Source: Verrucomicrobia bacterium UBA1211 (lineage in GTDB: Bacteria > Verrucomicrobiota > Kiritimatiellia > RFP12 > UBA1067). From it: a DNA stretch of 43,324 bases. A program made the translations under genes and the position numbers. The first letter of the stretch is position 1. Each line of letters opens with the position of its first letter. The notes under the pieces were generated by a model. It searched no databases and was not told the DNA's origin. It saw only the letters and a list, made by a program, of their open reading frames with translations. Where the stretch lies: NCBI GenBank assembly GCA_002309585.1, contig DBXN01000020.1, positions 338 through 43,661 on the forward strand, given 5' to 3'. This document shows positions 23,028-33,400 of this stretch, one piece after another.

Positions 23028-24533
23028 ATGAGCAGTGAAACCGTCCAAAACAACCGGACCAAAATCGTTCTCAAAATCTGCACGATGATCGGCATCACCG
23101 CCCTCGTCGGCTGGGGAACCCGCGCGATGGGGATCGCGCAGGAGACCACGCATACCGTCTCCATCTGCACCTTTATCTCGGTCATCTGCACGACCATCTT
23201 CTTTTGGGAACACCGCGTCGCGGCCGCCTTCATCGGGGTGGCTGTGTTGGTCGGTACCAAGACGATGACCTTGCCACAGGTATTGGAACGCACCGACCTG
23301 GGGGTCATCTTCTTTCTTGTCGGCATGATGATCATTGTCGGCGCGCTCAAGGACTTGGGGTTCCTGACGTGGATCATCCAGGCCATCATCAGCCGGAAGA
23401 ACATGACGGGGCTCTCGTTCACTATCATCCTCTGCGGTCTTTCTGCGCTTTTGTCAAGTGTGGTGGATGAAGTCTCTTCCATTGTTGTCATTCTGGCGCT
23501 GGTCTTCCAGGTCTGCGACACGCTGAAGATCAAGTCCACACCCTTCGTTCTGACTGCCGTGTTGGCGACCAATATCGGTTCCGCGTCGACCATGTTGGGA
23601 AATCCGGTCGGAATTCTGATCGGTACGAAAGCGCACTTCACTTTCGCCACCTTCCTGACGGGGGCGTTGCCGGTTGCCTTTGTCTGCCTCATTGCGACCG
23701 TGATTCTCCTGCTCTTCTGGTTCCGCAAGCCGATCGCCGAGATGTCCCAGCGTATGCAGGAACACCGGAACCAGAACAAGGGGTTGGGGCCGATGGTCCG
23801 CATCCCGCACAAACGCGGTCTCTGCGTGTTGGTTTCGACCGTCGTGATCATCGCGTTCCACCATCAGATCGAGGAGTCGCTGGGGCTCAACATCGCGGAC
23901 ACCCCTTTTCTGATCATCACCCCGCTCATCATCGCGGGCTTCCTGATGATCTGCCGTCCGAATCGGGCGCGCCACTATGTCGAACATGATGTCGAATGGT
24001 GGACGCTACTCTTCTTTATGCTGCTGTTTGCAATTTCAGGCAGCCTGGCAATGGGCGGTCCCGTCACAGGTAAGAGCGTCACCGGACTGCTGGCGCATCA
24101 GCTGAGCAACGCCGTGAGCGGCGGCGCGAACGCGATGATCCCCTTCGTGGTAGGCATCGCTTCCGTCGGATCGGCCTTCGTCGACAACATCGTCTTCGTG
24201 GCGGCCTTCACCCCGGTCATCCAGTCGCTTGTCGAGATCTCGAAAACCTACGAGATTCTTTGGTGGGCTTTGCTCTTCGGCGCCTGTTTCGGCGGGAATA
24301 TCACGGCGATCGGCTCAACCGCGAACCTCGTCGCACTGGGTCTGCTTGAAAAGCGCGCTCATGCCCATATCGCCTTTCTGGAGTGGTTGAAGATCGGTGC
24401 CATCGTCGGTCTTGTGACTTCACTGGTAGCCTGGGGAATGTTGGCGCTTCGTTCACCGAAACCCGTTTCCACCGAGAAGACATCGGCTCCCGCCGCGTTG
24501 GTCATCCCGACCGATGGGACCTCGAAGGTCTAA
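23028..24533 (+). CDS. Ion transporter superfamily permease (NhaD/ArsB/SLC13-like)
   Basis: This is a 501-residue membrane protein with about twelve segments. Motifs of the ion transporter superfamily are DLGVIFFLVGMMIIVGALKDLG, the half-repeat SALLSSVVDEVSSIVV, NIGSASTMLGNPVGILIG, and in the second half VGSAFVDNIVFVAAF with FGGNITAIGSTANLVALG. This matches the NhaD-type Na/H antiporter and P-protein group. The ion is likely Na, H or an anion; not decided by sequence. It follows the EIIA-CBS gene by nine bases and ends 13 bases from the convergent pilO-like gene. Confidence 0.87.
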   Translation: MSSETVQNNRTKIVLKICTMIGITALVGWGTRAMGIAQETTHTVSICTFISVICTTIFFWEHRVAAAFIGVAVLVGTKTMTLPQVLERTDLGVIFFLVGMMIIVGALKDLGFLTWIIQAIISRKNMTGLSFTIILCGLSALLSSVVDEVSSIVVILALVFQVCDTLKIKSTPFVLTAVLATNIGSASTMLGNPVGILIGTKAHFTFATFLTGALPVAFVCLIATVILLLFWFRKPIAEMSQRMQEHRNQNKGLGPMVRIPHKRGLCVLVSTVVIIAFHHQIEESLGLNIADTPFLIITPLIIAGFLMICRPNRARHYVEHDVEWWTLLFFMLLFAISGSLAMGGPVTGKSVTGLLAHQLSNAVSGGANAMIPFVVGIASVGSAFVDNIVFVAAFTPVIQSLVEISKTYEILWWALLFGACFGGNITAIGSTANLVALGLLEKRAHAHIAFLEWLKIGAIVGLVTSLVAWGMLALRSPKPVSTEKTSAPAALVIPTDGTSKV

Positions 24534-24546
24534 CCCTTCGGCGATC

Positions 24547-25116
24547 CTACAGCAGGATGGTCATTTCCCATTCGGCGGCGTTGCACGGTTCGCTTGCGGG
24601 AAGCAGGCGAACCGTGAGCGGCACCCCCCACCCGCTTTCAGCCGTGGCGGAAAGAAAGGCGTGAAATTGCGGGAATGCCCCCCGGACATGAAGTGTCCAT
24701 TGGGCGAATCCCGTCAAGGCGCGCGTAAAGACGCCCATCGCGGGAAGATCCTTTTCAACCCGCCGGGCGGAGAGCAGCTGCAACTTGGCCGCCTCAAGCT
24801 GTTGGGCAACCTGTTGGAAGCGCGCCTCTGCGGACTGCGAAAGATCCCAGCGCCGCTTATCCCCCAGTTCAGCCTCCTCTTTGACCCGGCGTTCAATGAA
24901 GGTGTCCCGACGCGCCTCCGCCTCTTCCACACTTCGTTCGGTCTGTTTGATACGTATCCGCAGACCATCCGCATCCGCGCCATATGAGGCCACTTTCTTC
25001 TGAAGCGATTCAACTTTTTTCCGAAGGGGATTGCCCACGTAAAAAAAGTAGCAGAAGAGGATCGAGAGCGCAGGTAATAACAGAAGGATCCATCTGTCCC
25101 GTACAGAAAGCGTCAT
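24547..25116 (-). CDS. GspM/PilO-like inner membrane assembly protein
   Basis: This is a 189-residue protein: one transmembrane helix near the N-terminus (residues about 9-27), a coiled coil (about 32-115, KVESLQKKV...RRVEKDL), and a small C-terminal alpha/beta domain. This layout is that of GspM and PilO, which pair with GspL/PilN to link cytoplasmic and outer parts of secretion or pilus machines. Sequence similarity is low and the call rests on layout and position. Its ATG abuts the stop of the preceding gene, and GGGAGGG lies upstream. It is the last gene of the cluster. Confidence 0.7.
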   Translation of the reverse strand: MTLSVRDRWILLLLPALSILFCYFFYVGNPLRKKVESLQKKVASYGADADGLRIRIKQTERSVEEAEARRDTFIERRVKEEAELGDKRRWDLSQSAEARFQQVAQQLEAAKLQLLSARRVEKDLPAMGVFTRALTGFAQWTLHVRGAFPQFHAFLSATAESGWGVPLTVRLLPASEPCNAAEWEMTILL

Positions 25117-26253
25117 TTAGAATCCCTCCCCCTGTTGGATTGCGGAACGGGAATCCGTTTCGGCAAATGGCGGTATCATTCGAAAGACGATGAGCCACGG
25201 CCCGCCCTCTTTCGTCTGCCGCCGCGCGACCATCGCTTCCGGCTGGATCCGCCAACCGCGTTCCGCAAGCGTCTTGCCGCACGTAACCAGAAACGTATCC
25301 GCAGCCTCCCGTTTCACGCACAATCCCTCAACCTTCAATCCAAAGGGCCCATCCGGTTCAAGCCGCCGGATCATCATCTCTTTGGGACAATGATCGGTGA
25401 TTGCAGAAAAGAGAAACGCCATCGCTTGCCGCGCCATCTGAAGGTTCTTGACTTGTTCCATTCGGATGGCGTGTTCACTCTCTGCCGTTTTCAGTTCGTT
25501 CTCAATCGCCTGTAACCTTTTACCCTTGTTCGCCTGTTGTTGCTGCAAGACGGCGAGCGTACGATCGGTTTCTGTCAGACGGCGAAGTTCACGCCGTTGC
25601 TTCCCGTCAAACCACCAGCTGATGGCGACAGCCAAAAGCGCGAGAAGGAAAGCGCTCAGATAGATCCCGGTTGCGGCTGATGAGGAGGCGGATACGGGGA
25701 GGATTCGCGGCACCGTTTTCATCTGGGCAAACCGATCCCGCCAGCCCCTCACCGTCTCTTCCGTCACATCTCCGGTGAACGCCGCATCGCTATCGGAAAG
25801 AAAGAGGGGATGCGAGATCCCCGCGAAGAGGAGGTTGCACCGTCTGCAACACGCGATAATCGCCTGTACCTCGCCCGTCGGCACCTGAAGAATCGTGCAT
25901 GATACCATCCCGTTCCGAGCGGGGGTAACCGACCAGGCGCATGATGATGCCGCTGGGGAGAGCCCTGAAAACGTCTCCGCCTCAAACGCCAACGCCGTCT
26001 CTTTCTCCCTGTCCGGAAGACCGTCAATCTGGGCCGAGGCCAAATCAAGTGTCTGACACCACGCATCGCCCTGAAAGATCAGGACCGAACGCCGCTTCAC
26101 GCCCGCAAACAATGCCGTCATTCCATCACTCACGGAAGAGCCATCCGGACGGTATGCGGCGGTAATCGCGTCATCGCCCGGACGTGTCAGATCCACGCGC
26201 CAGAAACGATCCCGCAACGAGAAAAACAGGTCTGTGGGTGTCATGTGGCTCAT
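25117..26253 (-). CDS. GspL/PilN-like assembly protein
   Basis: This is a 378-residue protein. Residues 1-180 look like a degenerate actin-like cytoplasmic domain of the PilM/GspL type (SLRDRFWRVDLTR, VKRRSVLIFQGDAW, EKETALAFEAE). A transmembrane helix follows (about 192-212, GIYLSAFLLALLAVAISWWFDG), then a coiled coil and a small C-terminal fold. This joins the roles of PilM and PilN in one chain, as in GspL. The start overlaps the pseudopilin stop (ATGA). The family call is by architecture and place; low sequence identity is expected. Confidence 0.68.
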   Translation of the reverse strand: MSHMTPTDLFFSLRDRFWRVDLTRPGDDAITAAYRPDGSSVSDGMTALFAGVKRRSVLIFQGDAWCQTLDLASAQIDGLPDREKETALAFEAETFSGLSPAASSCAWSVTPARNGMVSCTILQVPTGEVQAIIACCRRCNLLFAGISHPLFLSDSDAAFTGDVTEETVRGWRDRFAQMKTVPRILPVSASSSAATGIYLSAFLLALLAVAISWWFDGKQRRELRRLTETDRTLAVLQQQQANKGKRLQAIENELKTAESEHAIRMEQVKNLQMARQAMAFLFSAITDHCPKEMMIRRLEPDGPFGLKVEGLCVKREAADTFLVTCGKTLAERGWRIQPEAMVARRQTKEGGPWLIVFRMIPPFAETDSRSAIQQGEGF

Positions 26254-27335
26254 GGCGTACGCTGTTCCAATGAAAGGGTTTGCGGCACAACCGTTGTGCC
26301 GGGCGTCAAGATCAGTTGGATCGGAATACTGTATTGGGTGTCCGAGCCATTCCCGAATGCAGACGCGCGCAACATCCTCAATCCGGCCGTCATCCGCTCA
26401 AGCCGATTCGAGATCGTGAAGGGAATCACCTCTCCAGCTTCCCAAACACCGGTCTGCCGCCATTCCCAAACCATCGGGCGACGGGCATCCACATCGTCGG
26501 TGACAGCGGGGGGCGGACCGTAGATCCGGACCACCGCACCGGTCGCGGAAGCGGCAAACCGGAGATAACCGGACACCACATCCGTGAAGGCGTTCGAGAC
26601 CGGCGCGATCACGACGTCGCGGTCAAAGCCCGTTTCGATCCCTTCTGTCCGGGAGGAGAGCCCATTGGCTCCCAGATGGCGGATGAAGGCGATTGGCATT
26701 CCGTTGGTCGCTGTCTGCGCGCTCGGCGAATCGGTCTCATCATCGGCCCACGTTTCGGCCAGCAACCGGCTTGGCAGCAAACCGGCATCCGGATCGGGCA
26801 GGCCGGCAAGGGAGGTGTTCTGTGAAACCATCGCATTTCCCCACCCGTCATAAACGAAAGGTTCCCGCATTCCGGGCGGCAGTTGGAGATAGGGCCCCCG
26901 CCATCCCATTGGAACGAAAACCCGCTCATCCATCGGAAGCGGGACAATTCCTTGCGCCTGCGCGGCCCGGCAGAATGGAACGGCGGGATAAACACCGAAG
27001 GGTGCGGCGGCTTCCGGCTGACGGACCAACTCGGCCAAGGTCAGTATCGTCTCATCCGCCACATTGGTTACCGCGCGCGGCAAACGTCCCATATCCCCCA
27101 CAAAGCACGGATTCGAACCGTTCAGTCCCCCATTCCCCCACCGGTCTCCCGCAATCGCTCGATCAAGCGTCTCCAGCAACCGGTTGGATCGCTCAACCCG
27201 CAACTCATGTTGTTTCTCGGTGAATGAACGGGTCAGAAGCATCGTCAAGACCGACAGGATGCCCAAGACGATCACAAGTTCAAGAAGCGTGAACCCTTTC
27301 CGGCTGTCGATTGGCGTATGGAGGTCTATCCGCAT
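26250..27335 (-). CDS. GspG-like pseudopilin, larger paralogue
   Basis: This is a 361-residue protein with a type IV prepilin signal: basic leader ending DSRKG, then FTLLELVIVLGILSVLTML, with Glu5 of the mature form. After the helix come GWRGPYLQLPPG and DGWGNAMV, motifs shared with the neighbouring pseudopilin and typical of GspG-like major pseudopilins. A long C-terminal part (after about residue 200) is extra. The ATG at 27335 has GGAGG seven bases upstream; an ATG at 27338 is four from it. It starts inside the stop region of the preceding gene. Confidence 0.82.
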   Translation of the reverse strand: MRIDLHTPIDSRKGFTLLELVIVLGILSVLTMLLTRSFTEKQHELRVERSNRLLETLDRAIAGDRWGNGGLNGSNPCFVGDMGRLPRAVTNVADETILTLAELVRQPEAAAPFGVYPAVPFCRAAQAQGIVPLPMDERVFVPMGWRGPYLQLPPGMREPFVYDGWGNAMVSQNTSLAGLPDPDAGLLPSRLLAETWADDETDSPSAQTATNGMPIAFIRHLGANGLSSRTEGIETGFDRDVVIAPVSNAFTDVVSGYLRFAASATGAVVRIYGPPPAVTDDVDARRPMVWEWRQTGVWEAGEVIPFTISNRLERMTAGLRMLRASAFGNGSDTQYSIPIQLILTPGTTVVPQTLSLEQRTP

Positions 27336-28264
27336 CATTGATCCTCCAGTTTCTTTTCCTCATCGGCACGGTTCAGAAAGAGAACCAGGTCATCGCCGCG
27401 CGCGGAGAGGGAATCGCTTTGACGCCCCGCGCAGAGATCGCGCGGCGTGGAGAGAATCCCGTCCGGACCCGCCGATACGAGGCGGGCGTATCGCCAGCGC
27501 AACCGGGCGAATGCCTTGTCCAGCGGCGCCGTTGGACGCATCGAAGACGGGAAGGCTTCCGGCGCGGGAATCTGCAGGACATAGGGATTGCCCCACGGAT
27601 CCGCCAGCGCAAACTCGCCGATAAACCCGTAGTCGCTTGAACCGGGAACCACATCGTTGATCCGGTAGAAACCCCGTTCGAAAAAGGTCTGGTCATGATC
27701 AAACCGCCGTTCATCGGGACCGGGGAAGCGGCCGAGCCGGGGAAAACGGGTCGGACGTGGCCGCCCTTCCTCCATCGGCGGGGGTGGCGGACGCGAACCC
27801 TTCGCGGGGCCGGTTGTCTCCATTGTCCGTCCGCCTTGCAGGTAGGGTCCGCGCCACCCCCGTTTCGCCTGCTCGTCGTACGTATATGAGGAAATCGGCA
27901 GTTCCAGGTGGTTCTCGCGCCACACCTGCAGTTCCGTCCGGTTCTGGAGGTTACTGGGACAAAAGAGATTATGGACTCGGAGATTGAGGCACTCAAACCG
28001 TCGTTCGTCTGCCAGCGGATTGACCGGCGTGAAACCGGGAATCGTCTCCATATCGGCCAGATAACCGCCCTCCGCTCCGCAGAAAGCGTCCCTCAACAGG
28101 TTTAGATCGTGTTGCGCCGCGACCCGTCTCGTTTTCTCCATCGTCTGGTCATAACGCGGTACCGCCAGCATCGCCAACAGCGCCAGGATGAAGAGGACGA
28201 TCACGATTTCGATCAGCGTGAACCCGCTTCGGACAGAAGTTAAGGAGAAAGTTTGACCCGCCAT
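27335..28264 (-). CDS. GspG-like pseudopilin
   Basis: This is a 309-residue protein with a prepilin signal (SVRSG, then FTLIEIVIVLFILALLAML, Glu at mature position 5). The soluble part has GWRGPYLQGG and, nearer the end, DPWGNPYVLQIP, the calcium-site region typical of GspG. A proline-rich stretch (PPPPPMEEGRPRP) lies between them. It should be processed by a prepilin peptidase not in the window, and built into a short periplasmic pseudopilus. The start overlaps the secretin gene by 25 bases. Confidence 0.85.
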   Translation of the reverse strand: MAGQTFSLTSVRSGFTLIEIVIVLFILALLAMLAVPRYDQTMEKTRRVAAQHDLNLLRDAFCGAEGGYLADMETIPGFTPVNPLADERRFECLNLRVHNLFCPSNLQNRTELQVWRENHLELPISSYTYDEQAKRGWRGPYLQGGRTMETTGPAKGSRPPPPPMEEGRPRPTRFPRLGRFPGPDERRFDHDQTFFERGFYRINDVVPGSSDYGFIGEFALADPWGNPYVLQIPAPEAFPSSMRPTAPLDKAFARLRWRYARLVSAGPDGILSTPRDLCAGRQSDSLSARGDDLVLFLNRADEEKKLEDQ

Positions 28265-30351
28265 TCGCGCTGCTCCTTGATTTCTGGATTCGCCTTCTCT
28301 TCGGGAATATAGGGATTCACATCAGGGGTCTTGGCGTTCTGAAGAACCTTCGCTGTCGCCGCCTCGCTTTCGGACGGAGTGGAGATCACATGCGGGGTAA
28401 TCAGGATCAACAATTCGGTTCGCGTCTTGACGATCTGCGTACTGCGGAAAAACCATCCGAGATAGGGAATGTCCATCAGGATCGGAATGCCGGACTTCTT
28501 CTCCGAGTGGGATTCCCGGATCAATCCCCCGACAGCGATCGCCATCTGGTCTTTAGCCATAAAGGTACCCGTCACGCTTCTCGACTCCACGATGTCCACC
28601 GGGATATTGTTCACCTCGCCTTGATTGGCGTTCAAAACGGGGATGCTTCCCTTTTCACTGGCGATATCCGAATTCTGCTGAAGCAGGCGGAGCATCACGG
28701 TCCGGTCGGCGTTAATACTCGGCGTAACCAGCAGCTGGGTTCCGATCCGCTCGAACGCCACGGTTGTCTCAGGCATCGCCACCACGTTGTTCTCCGTCAT
28801 CACCGTCGAGCTCTCCACACTCCGGGTGATCGGCACCTCCTTGCCGATAAAGAGCTGGGAGACCTCGTTGTTGGCGGTCAGGAGCGTGGGCGTCGCGAGG
28901 ACTTTCGTGTTACCTCGCTCCTGCAACGCCTGCAACCGGGCCGTCAAGGCCTTGTTGACGATTTGGAAGGTCATCGCGTCGGCAATCCGCTGGCCAGCCC
29001 GGTTCGCCGTGTTCCAGACGGTATGGTGCTCATTCCCGCCTGTATTGAAATTGCCTTCCGCCGTGTAATCGACGATGGTGTTGAAATCATCATCCAAGGT
29101 CAACTCGATGATCTTCATCTCCAGCAGGACCATCGGTGTCGGTTGGTCAATCCGTTTGACCAGGGCGCGGATATCCTCCATCACGCGCGGATCGCTCGTC
29201 CTGACAATCAACATGTTGTTGCGGCGTGATGCGGTTACATAAATGGGGGGCAGATTGTTCCGGTAGGCATCGACCGCACCGGCCGCCGCCCCAACCTGAT
29301 TCGTGGCGCCACCCGATTCGATCGCCTTCTGGATATTCGCGGCATCTTCCGCATGGAGCGGTTTCAACGTTTGGTCCCGCCGCAACACCTGCTCCAGCCC
29401 GCCGTCCCGCGACAGCGTATACACGCCGCTGCGCCGGGAACTCCGTCCGCTCACCGAATAGGTGTTCTGAAGGCTGAACTCGCCCATCAAATCGGAATTC
29501 GCTGCGCGACTCATCGCATTGAACCGGTCAAACCGGCGGGAGAGATCGGAGAGATCATCCTCCTGAAGGTCTTGATCCCCCAGTGAAAAGACCACGCGGT
29601 CACGGTAAAGGCCCAAGAGGATCATGCCCACTTCCGTCACATTGGGATAAAGAAGGGTAAAGGTCTCGCTCTGTTCATCCTGCTGGAACGAGGCGAGATT
29701 CTCCTGAAACTCCCGCATGGTCAGAATGCGGACGCTCCCCGAATCGCCTTTACGGTCCGCATACCACAGCGCGTGGCTCTTGCACAGTTCCTCAATCAGA
29801 TCCTGAACGGGGATGTCACGCAGAAAGAGGGAGATTTTCGTCTGCGCCGCCTCCTCCGAACAGATGTAGTTCCGTTGGCTTTGGTCGGCCAACATTTTCA
29901 ACGCCTGCCGCAAGGGCATTTGGTCGAATTCCACGTAGCGGAGGCTTCCTGCGGGCGGTGTGACCGCGGAACGCGCCGCTTTCCGGGCAAAGGCGACCGG
30001 TATCCGTAATGACTCGTCAAGCCCGTCAGCGAACAGCCCGATCCCCTCGTCCGTCACATCCGTCACCGTCACGCGAAATGGAATATCGCCCGCCATCAAG
30101 GATAAGACACTCCCGGTCCGGACCACCGTCGGTTCGCCACCCTTGTTCCTGACCATCGCGACGCCGTTTGTACAGTCCGCGCAGACCAGCCCCTGCAACT
30201 CAAGCGAACGGAATGTGGCCAGTTGCTCCTTCAGAAGATCCGCCACGGGCGCAGTCAACCGCGTCGGGTCCGCAGACTGACCCAACGCCGCCCAAAACGG
30301 CAAACAGACCGCCATTCCCAGCCGGAAAATCGTATGGATACCTGTTTTCAT
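28240..30351 (-). CDS. Secretin (GspD/PilQ family)
   Basis: This is a 703-residue outer-membrane channel protein with a signal peptide (…ALGQSADP). Residues about 133-215 form an N0/STN domain (VEFDQMPLRQALKMLADQS). N1-like repeats follow, one ending IRALVKRIDQPTPMVLLEMKIIEL. The secretin core (about 470-650) shows VLATPTLLTANNEVSQLFIG, VAVGGLI-type strand, and GIPILMDIPYLGWFFRST, then TELLILITPHVI. A 50-residue tail after that may dock to a pilotin or cell wall. No clear Shine-Dalgarno precedes the ATG. It follows mfd by 86 bases and leads the five-gene cluster. Confidence 0.92.
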   Translation of the reverse strand: MKTGIHTIFRLGMAVCLPFWAALGQSADPTRLTAPVADLLKEQLATFRSLELQGLVCADCTNGVAMVRNKGGEPTVVRTGSVLSLMAGDIPFRVTVTDVTDEGIGLFADGLDESLRIPVAFARKAARSAVTPPAGSLRYVEFDQMPLRQALKMLADQSQRNYICSEEAAQTKISLFLRDIPVQDLIEELCKSHALWYADRKGDSGSVRILTMREFQENLASFQQDEQSETFTLLYPNVTEVGMILLGLYRDRVVFSLGDQDLQEDDLSDLSRRFDRFNAMSRAANSDLMGEFSLQNTYSVSGRSSRRSGVYTLSRDGGLEQVLRRDQTLKPLHAEDAANIQKAIESGGATNQVGAAAGAVDAYRNNLPPIYVTASRRNNMLIVRTSDPRVMEDIRALVKRIDQPTPMVLLEMKIIELTLDDDFNTIVDYTAEGNFNTGGNEHHTVWNTANRAGQRIADAMTFQIVNKALTARLQALQERGNTKVLATPTLLTANNEVSQLFIGKEVPITRSVESSTVMTENNVVAMPETTVAFERIGTQLLVTPSINADRTVMLRLLQQNSDIASEKGSIPVLNANQGEVNNIPVDIVESRSVTGTFMAKDQMAIAVGGLIRESHSEKKSGIPILMDIPYLGWFFRSTQIVKTRTELLILITPHVISTPSESEAATAKVLQNAKTPDVNPYIPEEKANPEIKEQREWRVKLSP

Positions 30352-30437
30352 CGTTATTGGATGAAACGTAACATCCAGACAGGCGGTTCACGGAAAAGTC
30401 AAACCCTACCGCATGGGAAGATGGGAACGCCATCTCT

Positions 30438-33400
30438 TCACGACGGAACGTTGATCGCTTTCAGCACTTTTTCAATGCAGGCCAGCCGCTGATCGGCCGT
30501 TTTGCCGGTCAAAACGGGGAGATGACCGGAAATCTCGACCGGGAAACGGGTACGGCGGCCGTACAGCAGGATCCGGTTATCCCGGGTCTCTATCCGGCCG
30601 ATCCGCCGTTCCGCCGCCAAGATCCGCAACGTCGCCATCTTGATCAGGCGGCGGACCGCCTCGGGCGGACGTCCGTAGCGATCGGTCAATTCCCGCACAA
30701 AATCGTTCATTTCTTTTGGCGAAGTGACCTCCGCCAAGCGGCGATGGAAGAGCATCCGGTGTCCCTCATCCTCCATGTAGCCGTAGGGCAGACAGGCCGA
30801 CCGCACGGGATCGATCATTCCCGGGGAAAATTCAAGGAAATCGAGGTCCAGTTCGACATCGACCAGAAGCGGCGGTTTCTCCCCCTTCATCCGGGCGATC
30901 GTCCGTTTGAGCAGCTGACAGTACAACCCGAACCCGACCGCCGCGATGTGTCCGCTCTGGGCGGCACCCAACAGATTCCCCGATCCGCGAATCTCCAGGT
31001 CACGCAGGGCGAGGTTGAATCCCGCGCCGAGTCCGCTGTGTTTCCGTAACGCGGCAATCCGTTCCCGTGCCTCCGCATCCACCAATCCGTTTTCCGGCAA
31101 CAGCAGCCAACAGAAACCTTTGACGGAGGAACGACCCACCCGTCCCCGAAGCTGGTAGAGTTCGGCGATACCGAACCGGTCCGCCCGGTGGACGATCATC
31201 GTGTTGGCGCGCGGGATATCCAATCCACTCTCGACAATCGTCGTACAGAGCAGGACATCGATCTCGCCCGAACCGAATGCGGACATGATCTTTGAGAGCG
31301 ATTCCGGCGGCATCTGCCCGTGCGCCACCGCGATCCGGATCTCCGGCATTAGCCGTTCCAGACGCGCCCGCATGATCTCGATCGTCATCACCCGATTGTA
31401 GAGAAAATAGACCTGTCCCCCACGTTGAACCTCCTGGAGGATCGCTTGCCGCAAAACGGAATCCGTATCCCGGACCACCCGCGTATCGACCGGAACCCGT
31501 TCGCGGGGAGGTGTCTGCAAAAGGCTCATATCCCTCGCGCCGGTCATGCTCATATAAAGCGTCCGGGGAATTGGCGTCGCAGTGAGCGTCAAAACATCCA
31601 CCACCTGCCGCAGACACTTTAACTTTTCCTTGTGCGCCACCCCGAAACGCTGTTCCTCGTCGATGATCAGCAGTCCCAATTCCTTGAATGCCAACCGGTC
31701 GGAGAGCAGGGCATGCGTGCCGATCAGAATGTCCACCTTCCCCTCCGCCGCCTCACGGAAGGCCCGTTCGCGGGAGGAGGCGGAGTGGAGACGGTTGGCG
31801 ACCGCGATCCGGACCGGATACGGTGCCATGCGGTCGCAAAAAGTCTCATAGTGCTGTTCGGAAAGAACGGTTGTCGGCACTAAGACCGCCACCTGTTTCC
31901 CGTTCATCACCGCAATGAAGGCGGCCCGCATGGCGACCTCCGTCTTGCCGTATCCGGCATCGCCGCAAACCAGCCGATCCATGGGACGCGGTAAGGCCAT
32001 ATCCTCTTTGATCGCCTGAATGACCCGTTCCTGATCGACCGTCTCCTGATAGGGAAAATCGGCCTCGAACTCGCGCATGCACATCGGGTCGGGATCAAAA
32101 GCGATGCCGGTCATAACCTGCCGGCGAGCCTGGGTCTCCAGCAACGTTCCCGCCAGATCCTGAACCGCACGTTCGGCGTCAGCCTTCTCCTTGGTCCATC
32201 GTTTTCCGCTCAGCGTATGGAGCTTGACCGGATGACCCGCCACGCCGACATACCGGCTCAGGAGATGGGCGTTGGTTACCGAAACATGAAGCCGGGCCCC
32301 ACCCGCGTATTCGATCGTGAAAACCTCGGACCGGACTCCGTCAACCTCAATCTCGGTCGAACCTAAAAACCGGCCGATCCCGTAATCGACATGGACCACA
32401 TAATCGCCAGGCTCCAGATCGGCCGCCTGTTCAATCCGCTGACCGACATTCGGCGTTGCCATGAACGAGGTGGTCCGTCTCAGATTCCGCTTGCTGACGG
32501 CATACAGATCCGGTTGCGCCGCCACGACACATCCCGGCAACGCGAATCCGCCTGAAAGCGCCATCTTCCGGACTGCGATCCCGGCGCAGCCGTCCACCTC
32601 CCGCAACAGCAGTTCACAGGTGCCCGCCGTATCGGCGCAGAGAAAGATCGAGATTCCCGCCTTCCCCTGCTCAATAAAGGTGTTCAGCAGGGAACGCCGC
32701 GCCTGGGTCAACAGTTCAGGATGGCGCGCCACATCCGCGCCCAATTCGGCAAGTCCCGGCACCACCGTTATCGGGAAATCGACAGTCGGCATCCGAGGCG
32801 GGGCGGGATCACCGCTGAAGAGTTCCAGCCAAGGTTGTTTCGCCGTAAATGCGCCCGTCAGTGATTCCCATGCTGCCTCCGTCTCCGCCGCGAAACGCAG
32901 TCCCTCATGATCCAGCCACAACACACCGATCCCTTTCGGGACCACCTCGGCGACCGTGAGTGTCCGCAACGCGGCCGTCTCCGAACAGGGCGGAATCCAG
33001 ACCGACTCCCCCGGTTCGATCGAACGTTGCGTTGCGGGATCGAACATCCGGAGGGACTCCAGTTCCGAACCGAAGAACTCGGCCCGCCACGGAGTCTTCG
33101 CGGTGGCGGGCCAAATATCCAGCACGCCGCCCCGAACCGCCATCTGCCCCGGTTCCTGAACCTCCGTCATCCGGGCGTAGCCCGTTTCGGAGAGCCGGGT
33201 GACCAGTTCGTCAAAGGCATACGAGGCACCGGCACGCAGGGTGACCGACGCCTGACGCAAGGCATCCGGATCGGGGACAGGTTGGAGCATCGCCGCGACC
33301 GGCGCGACAATCACATTGGGTAACGGCAACGATCCAGAATCGTCGGCCAGTGTCCGCATCAATCGGATAACCTGCGCCCGCGCGCCCGCCGTGTCGGCAT

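Noticed and set aside
21969..23213. Leftward 414-codon open frame opposite the EIIA-CBS gene
   Set aside because: The translation is Asp/Arg/Val-rich without a domain, and the plus strand encodes a clear EIIA and CBS protein with its own promoter.
27105..27125. tRNA-like T-loop GGTTCGAATCC on the minus strand
   Set aside because: Only four base pairs of a T stem form, no acceptor or anticodon stem is found around it, and it lies within the pseudopilin reading frame.
30397..30402. TTGACT on the minus strand as -35 box for the secretin gene
   Set aside because: No acceptable -10 box lies 16-19 bases downstream, so the secretin is more simply read from the mfd transcript.
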